Assembly: GCF_902499335.1 (NCBI RefSeq)
Contig: NZ_CABVQK010000002.1
Location: 124,001 to 188,000 of the forward strand
Origin: Burkholderia lata
GTDB taxonomy: Bacteria > Pseudomonadota > Gammaproteobacteria > Burkholderiales > Burkholderiaceae
DNA: 64,000 nt
Reading direction: 5' to 3'
The notes below the pieces were generated by a model. It did not search any database, was not told the DNA's origin, and saw only the letters and a list, made by a program, of their open reading frames with translations. Both the position numbers and the translations under genes were made by a program. Shown piece by piece: positions 16,896-25,083 of the stretch. The first letter of the stretch is position 1, and each line of letters starts with the position of its first letter.

Positions 16896-18041
16896 ATGAA
16901 AAGGAAGATTCTCGCTTGCATGATCCTGTCGGCGATTGCCGCGCCGGCGATGGCGCAAAGTACCGTGACGCTGTATGGCCTGATCGACGAAGGGTTCAAC
17001 TATACGAACAACGTATCGGGCAAGAAAGTCTATGAACTCCAGAGCGGCTTCGTCCAGGGGAGCCGCTGGGGCCTGAAGGGCGCCGAGGATCTCGGCGCCG
17101 GCGTGAAGGCCGTGTTCCAGCTGGAGAACGGCTTCGACGTCAACAGCGGCCGCCTCGGCCAGGGCGGGCTGATGTTCGGCCGCCAGGCCTACGTCGGCAT
17201 TGCGTCGGATCGGCTCGGCACCGTGACGCTGGGCCGCCAGTACGACTCGGTCGTCGACTATCTCGCGCAGACGACCGCGAACGGCAACTGGGGCGGTTAC
17301 CTGTTCTCGCATCCGTACGACAACGACAACACGGACAACTCGTTCCGCGTGAACAATACGGTCAAGTACACGAGCCCGGTGATCGCGGGGCTGCAGTTCG
17401 GCGGCACGTACAGCTTCAGCAATGGAACGAGCTTCGCGAACAACCGGCAGTTCAGCGCGGGCGTCCAGTACGGCATCGGCGATCTCCTGCTCGCCGCCGC
17501 GTACCTGCAGGCCGACCATCCGTCGTCGACGGCGGCTGGCGCGATCACCAACGCGGGCGACGAGAACTTCCTCGCCGACCGGCTGCGGATCTTCGGCGCG
17601 GGGGCGAGCTATACCTTCGGCAAGGCCAACATCGGTATTGCGTACACGAACACCTACATCGCGAACCCGCTCAGCTCGGGGTATGTCGGCGCGATCACCC
17701 CGTCGTCGGGGACGCTGTCGAGCCTGCGGTTCCAGAACTTCGAAATCAACGGCAAATACCAGTTCACGCCTGCATTCTTCGTCGGCGCGATGTACGCCTA
17801 TACGCGGGCCGATTACAACGCGACGAGCGGCAAGCAGCATCCGGACTACCAGAGCGCGGGGCTGATGGCGGACTACTTCCTGTCGAAGCGGACCGACGTG
17901 TACGTGCAGGGCGCGTATCAGCACGTCGGCGGCGATCGCACCGGTACCGTGCTGGATGTCGCGTACGTACCGGGCGCGGACGGCGTTTCGTCCAGTCGCA
18001 ATCAGGTCGTCGCGCGCGTTGCGCTGCGGCACAAGTTCTGA
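16896..18041 (+). CDS. outer-membrane porin, Gram-negative general porin family
   Basis: The 381-residue product has a signal peptide (MKRKILACMILSAIAAPAMA, cut near residue 21). A beta-barrel follows, beginning QSTVTLYGLIDEGFNY and ending in VALRHKF, with the terminal Phe needed for outer-membrane assembly. Burkholderia trimeric porin landmarks are visible: GSRWGLKGAEDLG, the FGRQAYVGI loop-3 start and a GTVTLGRQYDSV segment. The ribosome site GGAG precedes the ATG. Its promoter is nearly a copy of the transporter promoter, so it probably provides outer-membrane entry for the same substrate. Confidence 0.93.
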   Translation: MKRKILACMILSAIAAPAMAQSTVTLYGLIDEGFNYTNNVSGKKVYELQSGFVQGSRWGLKGAEDLGAGVKAVFQLENGFDVNSGRLGQGGLMFGRQAYVGIASDRLGTVTLGRQYDSVVDYLAQTTANGNWGGYLFSHPYDNDNTDNSFRVNNTVKYTSPVIAGLQFGGTYSFSNGTSFANNRQFSAGVQYGIGDLLLAAAYLQADHPSSTAAGAITNAGDENFLADRLRIFGAGASYTFGKANIGIAYTNTYIANPLSSGYVGAITPSSGTLSSLRFQNFEINGKYQFTPAFFVGAMYAYTRADYNATSGKQHPDYQSAGLMADYFLSKRTDVYVQGAYQHVGGDRTGTVLDVAYVPGADGVSSSRNQVVARVALRHKF

Positions 18042-18063
18042 TTGCGGCCGATCGTCTTTCTCC

Positions 18064-18089
18064 GGAGCGGCCGGCACGAAGGCCGCTCC
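18064..18089 (+). other. hairpin downstream of the porin gene
   Basis: GGAGCGGCC (18064-18072) pairs with GGCCGCTCC (18081-18089), loop of 8. It lies 23 bases after the porin stop. No clear T-run follows, so it may be a weak terminator or a 3' stabilising structure. Confidence 0.5.
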
Positions 18090-18133
18090 CCATGAGGAGA
18101 CTGCAACGGACGATCGATGACGGATTCGCCGCT

Positions 18134-18142
18134 TGATAGAAT
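18134..18142 (+). promoter_or_regulatory. possible extended -10 for the second LysR gene
   Basis: TTGATAGAAT at 18133-18142 contains TGA followed by TAGAAT (18137-18142), an extended -10 pattern, 30 bases before the LysR ATG. No good -35 is visible. Confidence 0.35.
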
Positions 18143-18172
18143 TCGACCAACCTCGAACGACCGGTCCGTCAG

Positions 18173-19102
18173 ATGAAACCTGCGTCGGCAACCCCCAAAG
18201 GCTATCGTCGGCTCATTCCGTCCGTGACGGCGCTCGTCGAGTTCGAGGCGGTTGCCCGCCTCGGCAGCTTCACGCTGGCCGCGCACGAGCTCGGTGTCAC
18301 GCAGGCTGCGGTGAGCCGGCAGATCAAGTTCCTCGAGGAGCTGCTCGGTACCCGCCTGTTCCATCGGCTCCATCGCTCGATCGCGTTGACCGACGAGGGC
18401 GAGGCGCTGTACCGGGTGGTCGCCGAGTCGATGCAGAAGATCGCCGGCGTGTTCGACCGGCTGGCGAGCGGCCCGGTCCGGCAGGAACTCGTCCTCGCGG
18501 CGACCTCCGCGTTCTCGCATTTCCGGCTACTGTCACGGCTCGCCGCGCTGAAGGCCACGCAGCCCGAGTTGCAGCTTCGTCTCGCGACGCTGATGTTCAC
18601 CGCCGATCTTCGACACAACGAAATCGATGTCGCGGTGCGCTACGGGAATGGCCGCTGGACTGACGGTACGGCGATCCATCTGTTCGACGAAGAAGTCTTT
18701 CCCGTCTGCTCGCCGGCCTGGCTGCAGCAGCACGGTACCCCGGAATCGCTGGCGGAACTTGCCGCTGTCGCGCTGGTGGAGTCCGATTCGACGTCGGAGG
18801 GCTGGATGGGGTGGGAGGCGTGGTTCCACGCCGCCGGTTTTCGGCCCGACCGGCTGAATTACGCGCTGCGGTGCAGCCTGTACACCGACGCGATCGATGC
18901 CGCGCGCTACGGCCACGGCGTCGCGCTCGGCTGGGGGCGGCTCGTCCATGACCTGCTCGACGCCGGGGAACTGGTGCGGTTGCCGGTTGCGTCCCTGCAG
19001 ATGACGGACGCCTACTACATCGTGGTGCCGCACGGAAAGACGATCACGCCGGCGATCGACGGCCTCGTCGAATGGCTGCGTGCGGACGTCCCGAAGGGTT
19101 GA
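18173..19102 (+). CDS. LysR-type transcriptional regulator (cluster regulator 2, GcvA-like)
   Basis: The 309-residue protein has an N-terminal helix-turn-helix (SVTALVEFEAVARLGSFTLA, VTQAAVSRQIKFLEELLGT, RLFHRLHRSIALTDEG) and a C-terminal effector domain. It is a GcvA-type LysR member and only a distant relative of regulator 1 at 15710. It lies just upstream of the Rieske oxygenase on the same strand, with a 178-base gap that carries the best of the four shared boxes (perfect GCAT-N11-ATGC). Either LysR protein could control the regulon, or each could control one pair of promoters. Confidence 0.92.
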   Translation: MKPASATPKGYRRLIPSVTALVEFEAVARLGSFTLAAHELGVTQAAVSRQIKFLEELLGTRLFHRLHRSIALTDEGEALYRVVAESMQKIAGVFDRLASGPVRQELVLAATSAFSHFRLLSRLAALKATQPELQLRLATLMFTADLRHNEIDVAVRYGNGRWTDGTAIHLFDEEVFPVCSPAWLQQHGTPESLAELAAVALVESDSTSEGWMGWEAWFHAAGFRPDRLNYALRCSLYTDAIDAARYGHGVALGWGRLVHDLLDAGELVRLPVASLQMTDAYYIVVPHGKTITPAIDGLVEWLRADVPKG

Positions 19103-19151
19103 TGCGGGCATGGCGGCCGATTGTCCCGTCGATTCACGCTCGCTGCGATTC

Positions 19152-19219
19152 GCATAATTCCACGTAATGCCAGAACGAAAATAAAGCACGTTGACGCTCC
19201 TTTTCGTCAATCCAATACT
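19152..19219 (+). promoter_or_regulatory. activator-type promoter of the Rieske oxygenase gene
   Basis: The box GCATAATTCCACGTAATGC (19152-19170) is a perfect GCAT-N11-ATGC, the classical LysR-type T-N11-A dyad. Twenty bases later come -35 TTGACG (19191-19196), a 17-base spacer and -10 AATACT (19214-19219). The box centre lies near -65. Elements and spacings match the reductase-operon promoter at 6203-6270 on the other strand, so oxygenase and reductase should be expressed together. Confidence 0.78.
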
Positions 19220-19280
19220 GAAATCTACGCGGAACATTCGAAGCCGCGAGATTCCATCAACGCTGGATTGGAGAAAGACG

Positions 19281-20537
19281 ATGTCTGAAGTGCATGTCAA
19301 GACGCATGGCGACCTGATCCGCGGTCGTCAACCGGGCCACGGGATGCCCGGCGAGCTGTTCGGCCGTCAGGACGTCTTCGAAACGGATATCGAAATCTTC
19401 TTCCAGAAGCACTGGATCCTCGTCGGCGTGACCGCTGACGTTCCGGAGCCTGGCGACGTGTCGACCGTCGACATCGGCAAGTCGTCGATCCTCATCGTGC
19501 GCGACGACGACGAAAACGTCCGGATCTACCGGAACGTGTGCCGTCACCGTGGCGCGCGCCTGAAGGAGGCCGGGAGGTCGACGGTCGGGATGCTCGTGTG
19601 TCCTTATCATCAATGGACCTACGACCTCGATGGGGCGCTACGCCATGCGACGCACATGGGCAGGGATTTCGACACGACCTGCCGCAGCCTGATACCGGTG
19701 AAGACGCGCATCATCGGCACGCACATTTTCGCGTGCCTCGACGACCATGCACCCGAAGACATCTCCAGACTGGAGGAGACGATGGCGCCGCGCTTCGCAC
19801 CGTACGACCTGCAGAATACGAAGATCGCGTTCGAGCAGGAGATCGTCGAGAACGGCAACTGGAAACTGGTGATCGAGAACAATCGCGAGTGCTACCACTG
19901 CGCGGGTACCCATCCCGAGCTGACCGCATCGTTCCTGCCGGAGGATTTCGGCTTCTGTCCGGAAAACCTCACGGAGGAACAGCTTCAGGCGTTCGAGGAA
20001 TACAAGGTGCGCAATGCGAGCTGCCAGGCAAACTGGGAGCGCGAAGGCTTCGTCGGTTCGACCGTCGAATGGCTCGACGAGGATGTCGTCACGCAATTCA
20101 GGACGCAGCAGCTCGTGATCGCCGGCGACGGAGAATCGCAAACGATGAGCACGAAGGTGGCGAGCACGAAACTGTTCGGCAACTTGCGGCGGCGCGATCT
20201 CGGCGATACGCATCTGTGGACGCACAACTCGTGGACCCACGTGATGAGCGACCACGCGGTGGTGTCGTACGTGATCCCGCTCGCACCCGACAGGACGCTC
20301 GTACGCACGAAATGGCTCGTCCACGCGGATGCGGTCGAGGGCGTCGATTACCAGCTGTCCGATCTGACCGCGGTGTGGGTCGCGACGAATACGCAGGACA
20401 AGCACCTCGTCGAGATCACGCACGCGGGCACGCAGGATCCGGCCTATTCACCGAGCACCTTCTCGCCGTTCACCGAGGCATACGTGGACCAGTTCTCGCG
20501 CTGGTATGCGGCGCGGCTGATTGCGCACGGCATCTGA
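19281..20537 (+). CDS. Rieske [2Fe-2S] oxygenase alpha subunit, GbcA/stachydrine-demethylase type
   Basis: The 418-residue protein has a Rieske centre (C87 and H89 in CRHRGARL; C107 and H110 in CPYHQW). The catalytic domain has mononuclear-iron ligands H206 and H211 within ENNRECYHCAGTHPEL, and an Asp in the ATNTQDKHL region. The segment NWKLVIENNRECYHC and the tail KWLVHADAVEGVDY closely resemble glycine betaine demethylase GbcA. Such enzymes hydroxylate an N-methyl group, releasing formaldehyde. The electron donor should be the GbcB-like reductase at 4936-6066, 13 kb away but under a matching promoter. The ATG at 19281 follows GGAGAAAGACG. The substrate may be a betaine; identity is not determined. 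Confidence 0.9.
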   Translation: MSEVHVKTHGDLIRGRQPGHGMPGELFGRQDVFETDIEIFFQKHWILVGVTADVPEPGDVSTVDIGKSSILIVRDDDENVRIYRNVCRHRGARLKEAGRSTVGMLVCPYHQWTYDLDGALRHATHMGRDFDTTCRSLIPVKTRIIGTHIFACLDDHAPEDISRLEETMAPRFAPYDLQNTKIAFEQEIVENGNWKLVIENNRECYHCAGTHPELTASFLPEDFGFCPENLTEEQLQAFEEYKVRNASCQANWEREGFVGSTVEWLDEDVVTQFRTQQLVIAGDGESQTMSTKVASTKLFGNLRRRDLGDTHLWTHNSWTHVMSDHAVVSYVIPLAPDRTLVRTKWLVHADAVEGVDYQLSDLTAVWVATNTQDKHLVEITHAGTQDPAYSPSTFSPFTEAYVDQFSRWYAARLIAHGI

Positions 20538-20628
20538 TGCGGGCAGTCGACGCACACGAAAATCCGTGCCGCGTGTAGTATCGTGTTCACCTTTCATATA
20601 AGAAACACAATTACGCCGAGGGCCGCTG

Positions 20629-20928
20629 ATGAAAAACACCATACGCATGTCGACTTCCGTTTTGGCGCTGATGCTGGCCGTGCCGGCATTTGCGTCGACA
20701 CCTGCCGACAACATTGCATGGAGCGCCAGACCCGTGCAGACGGTCGCATCGGCGTCGCCGACGGCGTGCTCTGCCTACTCGGGGCGGGTGATGTCGAGCA
20801 GCGAGTCGTTCTCCACGGAAAACGTGTTGAAAGCGCTCGGCACGTCGCTGGCCGGCGCCGCACTGGGTGCCGCCACGGGCGGATATCAGGGCGCAGCCCC
20901 CAATCCGTGCGCGCGCCCGGGCCTGTAA
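20629..20928 (+). CDS. small secreted protein, unknown
   Basis: The 99-residue product starts at an ATG after GCCGCTG and has a clear Sec signal (MKNTIRMSTSVLALMLAVPAFA). The mature part of about 77 residues holds two cysteines (CSAYSG near residue 47, NPCARPG near 94) that could form a disulfide, and a Gly/Ala-rich stretch (SLAGAALGAATGG) resembling a glycine zipper. I do not recognise a family. It follows the Rieske gene on the same strand after 91 bases but need not belong to that cluster. Confidence 0.6.
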   Translation: MKNTIRMSTSVLALMLAVPAFASTPADNIAWSARPVQTVASASPTACSAYSGRVMSSSESFSTENVLKALGTSLAGAALGAATGGYQGAAPNPCARPGL

Positions 20929-21032
20929 CCGGCCCGCAAGCGAACCGCGGGATTCCCGCCTCATCTGAAGCAGGCCCGACACCCAGCGCCGCGCGTCGTC
21001 CGACCCGCGGCGCTTCGTCATTTCAGGCTTGC

Positions 21033-21263
21033 CTATTCCCAGAAACTCCGGATCGCGACTGCCACGATCACCGGCACCGAGAACACCAGCGGGATCGCGA
21101 AATACTGCGCTTCGCGATCGACGACCCAGCTATAGATCACCCACGCCGCGCCGATCGCGAACGTGATGAGGCCGACCGTCACGGCGGCGATGTTCAGGAC
21201 CAGCTTCGAAGGCTGGCGGCGCGTCTTGGGATCGTCATTGTCATCGCGCGGAGACGATTTCAT
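21033..21263 (-). CDS. small membrane protein, unknown
   Basis: A 76-residue product starting at ATG 21263 (MKSSPRDDNDDPKTRRQ). After a polar, charged N-terminus of about 20 residues come two hydrophobic helices (about 23-48 and 54-72) separated by a short loop with WVVDREAQ, so it should span the inner membrane twice. No family is recognised. It follows the HDAC-like gene on the same strand after 115 bases. Confidence 0.6.
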   Translation of the reverse strand: MKSSPRDDNDDPKTRRQPSKLVLNIAAVTVGLITFAIGAAWVIYSWVVDREAQYFAIPLVFSVPVIVAVAIRSFWE

Positions 21264-21378
21264 CGGAAGAGTGCGGCTTCGGGCCGAGACAGGGATAAAA
21301 CCACAGGAAACCCCATCCGCTCCGATCGCGCAAGAGGGCCGGCGCGGGCCGGCCCCCCGTCGCGTCGGCCAGCACGCG

Positions 21379-22488
21379 CTACAACCCGAACGACGCCGCC
21401 AGTTCGTCGAGCAGTTCGCGCTGGAACGCGACGAACCGCTCGCCCGGCTGCTGGTCGATCGCGAGGTCGAGCATCGGATCGGCGACGTCGGTGCGAACAC
21501 CGGCCAGTTCCTCGACGATCGCGAGCCCGCAGAACGGCACGTACGCCTCCGAATAGCCGCCTTCGTGAACGATCACGAGCCGCCCGCCGCAATGGCGTTG
21601 CGCGGCATCCTTCACCGCCCGCGTCATGAACCGGTAGCTGTCGGTATGCAGCTGCATGCGTGCGAGCGGATCGACCGCGCTCGCGTCGAGGCCGCTCGCG
21701 ACGACGATCAGCTCGGGCCGGAAACGCTCCAGCGCCGGCAGCACGATCCGCTCGAATGCGTAGCGATACGCGTCGTCGCCGCTGCCCGCGAGCAGCGGCA
21801 CGTTCAGGTTCGCGCCCACGCCGGCACCTTCGCCGCGATCGTCCGCGCCGCTGTAGCCGGGCGGGAAGCAGCGGTCCTGGTGCAGCGAGATCGTCAGCGT
21901 GTCCGGGTCGTCGTAGTAGATCGACTGCGTGCCGTTACCGTGATGCACGTCCCAGTCGATCACCGCGACGCGCTCGATGCCGTGTTTCGCGCGGGCGGCC
22001 TCGATCGCGATCGGGATGTTCGCCAGCAGGCAGAAGCCCATCGGGCGGTCGCGCAGGCAGTGGTGGCCGGGCGGCCGCGACAGCGAGAACGCGTTTGTCG
22101 CGTGCTCGCCGAGGACCGTATCGACGGCCGCGATCGCGAGGCCGGCCGACAGCGCGGCGATCTCGTAGCTGCCCTTGCCGAACGGCGCGAGATCGCCGAG
22201 GTCGCCGCCGTTCGCGTCGCTGAGCGCACGGAACGCGTCGAGATAGTGCGCGGGATGAATGCGCAGCAGGTCGGTGGTCGAGGCCGGCTCGGCGCCGCGC
22301 AGGTCGAGCTGCGCGGCCAGGCCCGAGGCCTGCACGAGCGACAGGAAACGGCGCTTCGAATCGGGCGATTCCGCGTAGCCCGCGCTCGACGGCGGCTGGA
22401 CCCAGCCGCCGACCGGGAAGAACAGCGCATGCGTGCCGCCGGTATGCCAGAAAGTGCGTTCGTCGGTGAAGAAGGCAGTGCGATTCAT
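21379..22488 (-). CDS. histone-deacetylase-family amidohydrolase
   Basis: The 369-residue protein has the HDAC/acetylpolyamine amidohydrolase fold. Visible catalytic elements are SRPPGHHC (tandem His), DWDVHHGNGTQ (zinc Asp and His), ASGLDASAVDP (zinc Asp) and HEGGYSEAYVP. In bacteria such zinc enzymes deacetylate polyamines or small acetyl-amides. The ATG at 22488 was chosen where similarity begins. It overlaps nothing and follows the MFS transporter gene on the same strand with a 16-base gap, so the two likely form an operon with the porin gene further upstream. The substrate is unknown. Confidence 0.9.
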   Translation of the reverse strand: MNRTAFFTDERTFWHTGGTHALFFPVGGWVQPPSSAGYAESPDSKRRFLSLVQASGLAAQLDLRGAEPASTTDLLRIHPAHYLDAFRALSDANGGDLGDLAPFGKGSYEIAALSAGLAIAAVDTVLGEHATNAFSLSRPPGHHCLRDRPMGFCLLANIPIAIEAARAKHGIERVAVIDWDVHHGNGTQSIYYDDPDTLTISLHQDRCFPPGYSGADDRGEGAGVGANLNVPLLAGSGDDAYRYAFERIVLPALERFRPELIVVASGLDASAVDPLARMQLHTDSYRFMTRAVKDAAQRHCGGRLVIVHEGGYSEAYVPFCGLAIVEELAGVRTDVADPMLDLAIDQQPGERFVAFQRELLDELAASFGL

Positions 22489-22504
22489 GGATGTGCGTGA
22501 CCTG

Positions 22505-23713
22505 TCACGGTTGGGAGGAAACGGAAGGGCGCGTGCGGCGATCGATGTGGCGCAGCGCGGCGAAAGACACGATTGCAACGGCCGTCGCGGCTGTGAACAG
22601 CACGCGCATCGTGCCGCCGGCATCGAGCATCAGCCCGGCGAGCAGCGGGCCGGCCGCGAGGCCGGCGCCGATCACGAAATTGAGCGTGGCGACGAGGCGG
22701 CCCGACGTGTCGATCTGCGCGACGGTCGCGAGGATGAACGGCAGTACGAACGTCCACGCGAACTTGAACGCGAAGATCGCCGCGCTGTAGCCGCCGGCGT
22801 GCCGCGTCACGGCGAGCGCGACGAGCGAGACCGCGAGCAGCGCGTAACCGGCGGCCAGCATCGCGCGTCGCGTGAGCCGGCCGCCCGCGCACGACGCGAG
22901 CGCCGCGCCGGCGATGCCCATCACGCTTGCGATCGCGAGTACGTTGCCGGTCGACTGCGGATCGAGTCCGGCCTCGGTCGCGGCACGGCTCGCGAACGTC
23001 CACACGCTGCCGATCGCGAGATAGAACGTCAGCACCGCGCCGATCGCGAGCATGACGAAGCTCTGCGGCGTCTGAGTCGCGGTGCCGCGCGCGTGTTGCG
23101 CGGATGCGGTTCGCATGCCCAGCGATGACGGAAAGCCGCGCGACAGCGGCGCCGCGAGCAGCGCGAGCGCGGCAAGCGCGACATACAGCGCGCGCAGCCC
23201 GAACGCCGCGAACACATGCGGCAGCACGAACAGGCCGATCGCGCCCGCGATCAACTGGCCGACGACCCACAGGCCGTACACGCGGTCGCTGTTCTCGCTC
23301 GTCGCGGCGCTCGTCATGCAGAGCACCATCAGCGAGCCGCCGCCGAGCGCGGTGACCGCGCGCAGCGCGAGCAGCGCGACGAAGCCCGGCATCCACAGCG
23401 CGGTCAGCAGGTTGCCCGCGCCGAACAGCGCGATGGCGAACGCGGCGACGCGGCGCGCGTCGACCCGGCCGAGCCACAGGTACGACGGCACGGTCGCGAG
23501 GCTGAACGCGCCGAGTTCGACGAAGAAGTAGGTGCCGATCTGCGACGCGGACAGCCCGAGCTGCGTCGCGAGTTGCCCGGCGACGGCGGGCGCGACGAGC
23601 AGCAGCAGCGGCGTGATGGCGGCGAACACGACGAGCGCGACGAGCGTCGAGCGCGCGAAGGCCGACGCGCGACCGTCTGGCGGGAGTGCGGCATCCGGAG
23701 AAAGGGTTTTCAT
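22505..23713 (-). CDS. MFS transporter
   Basis: The 402-residue membrane protein has about twelve hydrophobic segments. The loop 2-3 region is of MFS type (YLWLGRVDARR), and there is a long polar loop in the middle (FPSSLGMRTASAQ to TQTPQS, about 195-215). It is probably an exporter or uptake permease for a small organic compound. The gene lies between the porin (23735-24781, 21-base gap) and the HDAC-like gene (16-base gap), all on the minus strand. This suggests a unit that takes up or releases an acetylated or amide substrate and deacetylates it. The substrate is not determined. Confidence 0.85.
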   Translation of the reverse strand: MKTLSPDAALPPDGRASAFARSTLVALVVFAAITPLLLLVAPAVAGQLATQLGLSASQIGTYFFVELGAFSLATVPSYLWLGRVDARRVAAFAIALFGAGNLLTALWMPGFVALLALRAVTALGGGSLMVLCMTSAATSENSDRVYGLWVVGQLIAGAIGLFVLPHVFAAFGLRALYVALAALALLAAPLSRGFPSSLGMRTASAQHARGTATQTPQSFVMLAIGAVLTFYLAIGSVWTFASRAATEAGLDPQSTGNVLAIASVMGIAGAALASCAGGRLTRRAMLAAGYALLAVSLVALAVTRHAGGYSAAIFAFKFAWTFVLPFILATVAQIDTSGRLVATLNFVIGAGLAAGPLLAGLMLDAGGTMRVLFTAATAVAIVSFAALRHIDRRTRPSVSSQP

Positions 23714-23734
23714 GGCGGGATCTCGTTGGGGGAA

Positions 23735-24781
23735 TCAGAACAGGTGGTACATGCCGACCATCGCGCCGAACTGCGATGCACCGACGAGCGGCGTCGGGTC
23801 GTACTCGTAGACGGTCTGCGAACTCTGGCCGCTGTTGCGCGCATAGCCGAGGTTCACGTAGGCGACGGTGCGTTTCGACAGCGCATACGTGGTGCTCGCG
23901 ATGAACAGCGTCGGGTGGCCGATCGCCGGCGTGCGCGAGTCGGTGTGATAGACGCCCGCGTTCAGGCCGATCTCGCTCGACATCTGGTAGCGCGCACCGC
24001 CCCAGACGATCGTGCGCGCCGCGTCGAGGTCGCCGGTCAGGCGTTCGACACCTGCGTAGACGGTGAGCGGCAACGTGGCGAACGCATAGCGCGCAGCGAG
24101 CGTGCCGAGTTCGCGGCGGCGTGACGACGTGTCGTCGGCCGCCGAAACATCGCCGTGCGCCTGATGCAGCACCGCGCTGACCGACAGGCCGTTGCTCGTG
24201 TACTGGCCGCCGAGTTCGAGCACGCGTCCGGCGCGCGTATTGCCGGCGACGCCGGACGTCGCGGCGAGCGCCTCGACGTCGAAGCCGGCGAATGTCGGTG
24301 ACTGGTACTTGACCGAGTGGTCGATGAAGTTCGCATTCATCGGCACGATGACACCCTGGCCGCTATACGACGCATACCAGAGCGGGTCGTAGAACAGCGT
24401 CTTGTCGAACAGCACGCTGAACTGCCGGCCGAGCGTGACGGTGCCGGCGGGCCCCGCGATGCCGACGTACGCGCCGCGGAAGAACGCATAGCCGGGCACG
24501 GTCGCGGTGCCGTCGTTGAGGTTGAGGCCCTGTTCGAGCTTGAACAGCGCACGCCAGCCGCCGCCGAGATCCTCGTGGCCTTTCAGCCCGATCTGCGAAG
24601 GCAGGATGCCGTAGTTCTGCAGTTGCACGGCCGAGCGGCGCCCGTCGGCATGCGTCAGGTATTGCACGCCGGCGTCGAGCGCGCCGTACAGCGTGAGACT
24701 CGACTGCGCATGCGCGGCGGCGCTGCACGCGGCAAGTGTCGCGACGGCCGCGGCCGTGCGGATGAAGCGGGGTTTCGTCAC
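23735..24781 (-). CDS. outer-membrane porin
   Basis: The 348-residue porin starts at GTG 24781, with GGAG about 10 bases upstream. The signal peptide is MTKPRFIRTAAAVATLAACS plus AAAHA, cleaved before QSSLTLYGALDAG. The barrel motifs are QIGLKGHEDLGGGW, FFRGAYVGIAGPAGTVTLGRQ and a C-terminal MVGMYHLF ending in Phe. It belongs to the Burkholderia general porin family but is divergent from the porin at 16896. It is the first gene of the leftward set porin / MFS / HDAC-like. Confidence 0.9.
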   Translation of the reverse strand: MTKPRFIRTAAAVATLAACSAAAHAQSSLTLYGALDAGVQYLTHADGRRSAVQLQNYGILPSQIGLKGHEDLGGGWRALFKLEQGLNLNDGTATVPGYAFFRGAYVGIAGPAGTVTLGRQFSVLFDKTLFYDPLWYASYSGQGVIVPMNANFIDHSVKYQSPTFAGFDVEALAATSGVAGNTRAGRVLELGGQYTSNGLSVSAVLHQAHGDVSAADDTSSRRRELGTLAARYAFATLPLTVYAGVERLTGDLDAARTIVWGGARYQMSSEIGLNAGVYHTDSRTPAIGHPTLFIASTTYALSKRTVAYVNLGYARNSGQSSQTVYEYDPTPLVGASQFGAMVGMYHLF

Positions 24782-25083
24782 GTGGGGTTCTCCATACCGT
24801 CCTGCATCGGTGTGTCGTTGGTGTTGTCGCGACGCAGTGTCCGCAGCGGGAAAACCTTCGAACAGTCGTACAGATGAACGGTGCGGAAAACCCGCGGTGC
24901 GCGGCATGCACGCGGCGCGCTGCCGTGGCGCGGCGTGCTGCGGAGCAGCAACGGGCCGCGCACCGTTCAAATGGATGGGGCTGACGCCCGTTCCGGCACC
25001 GTGGCCCGTCAAAAAAGCCGATCGCTATAATCGGCCGGTGTCGTTGTGCACATCAGCAGCCCGATCGGGCAGGGGAGCGGAAG
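24782..25083. other. divergent intergenic region (porin / LuxR-type regulator)
   Basis: This 302-base gap holds the porin leader on the minus strand. On the plus strand a TATAAT (25026-25031), 53 bases before the regulator start, is a likely -10. No convincing -35 or operator was found. Confidence 0.45.

Noticed and set aside
19103..19280. A start for the Rieske protein at 19191
   Set aside because: It would begin inside the predicted -35 element. The family N-terminus and a GGAG site fit ATG 19281.
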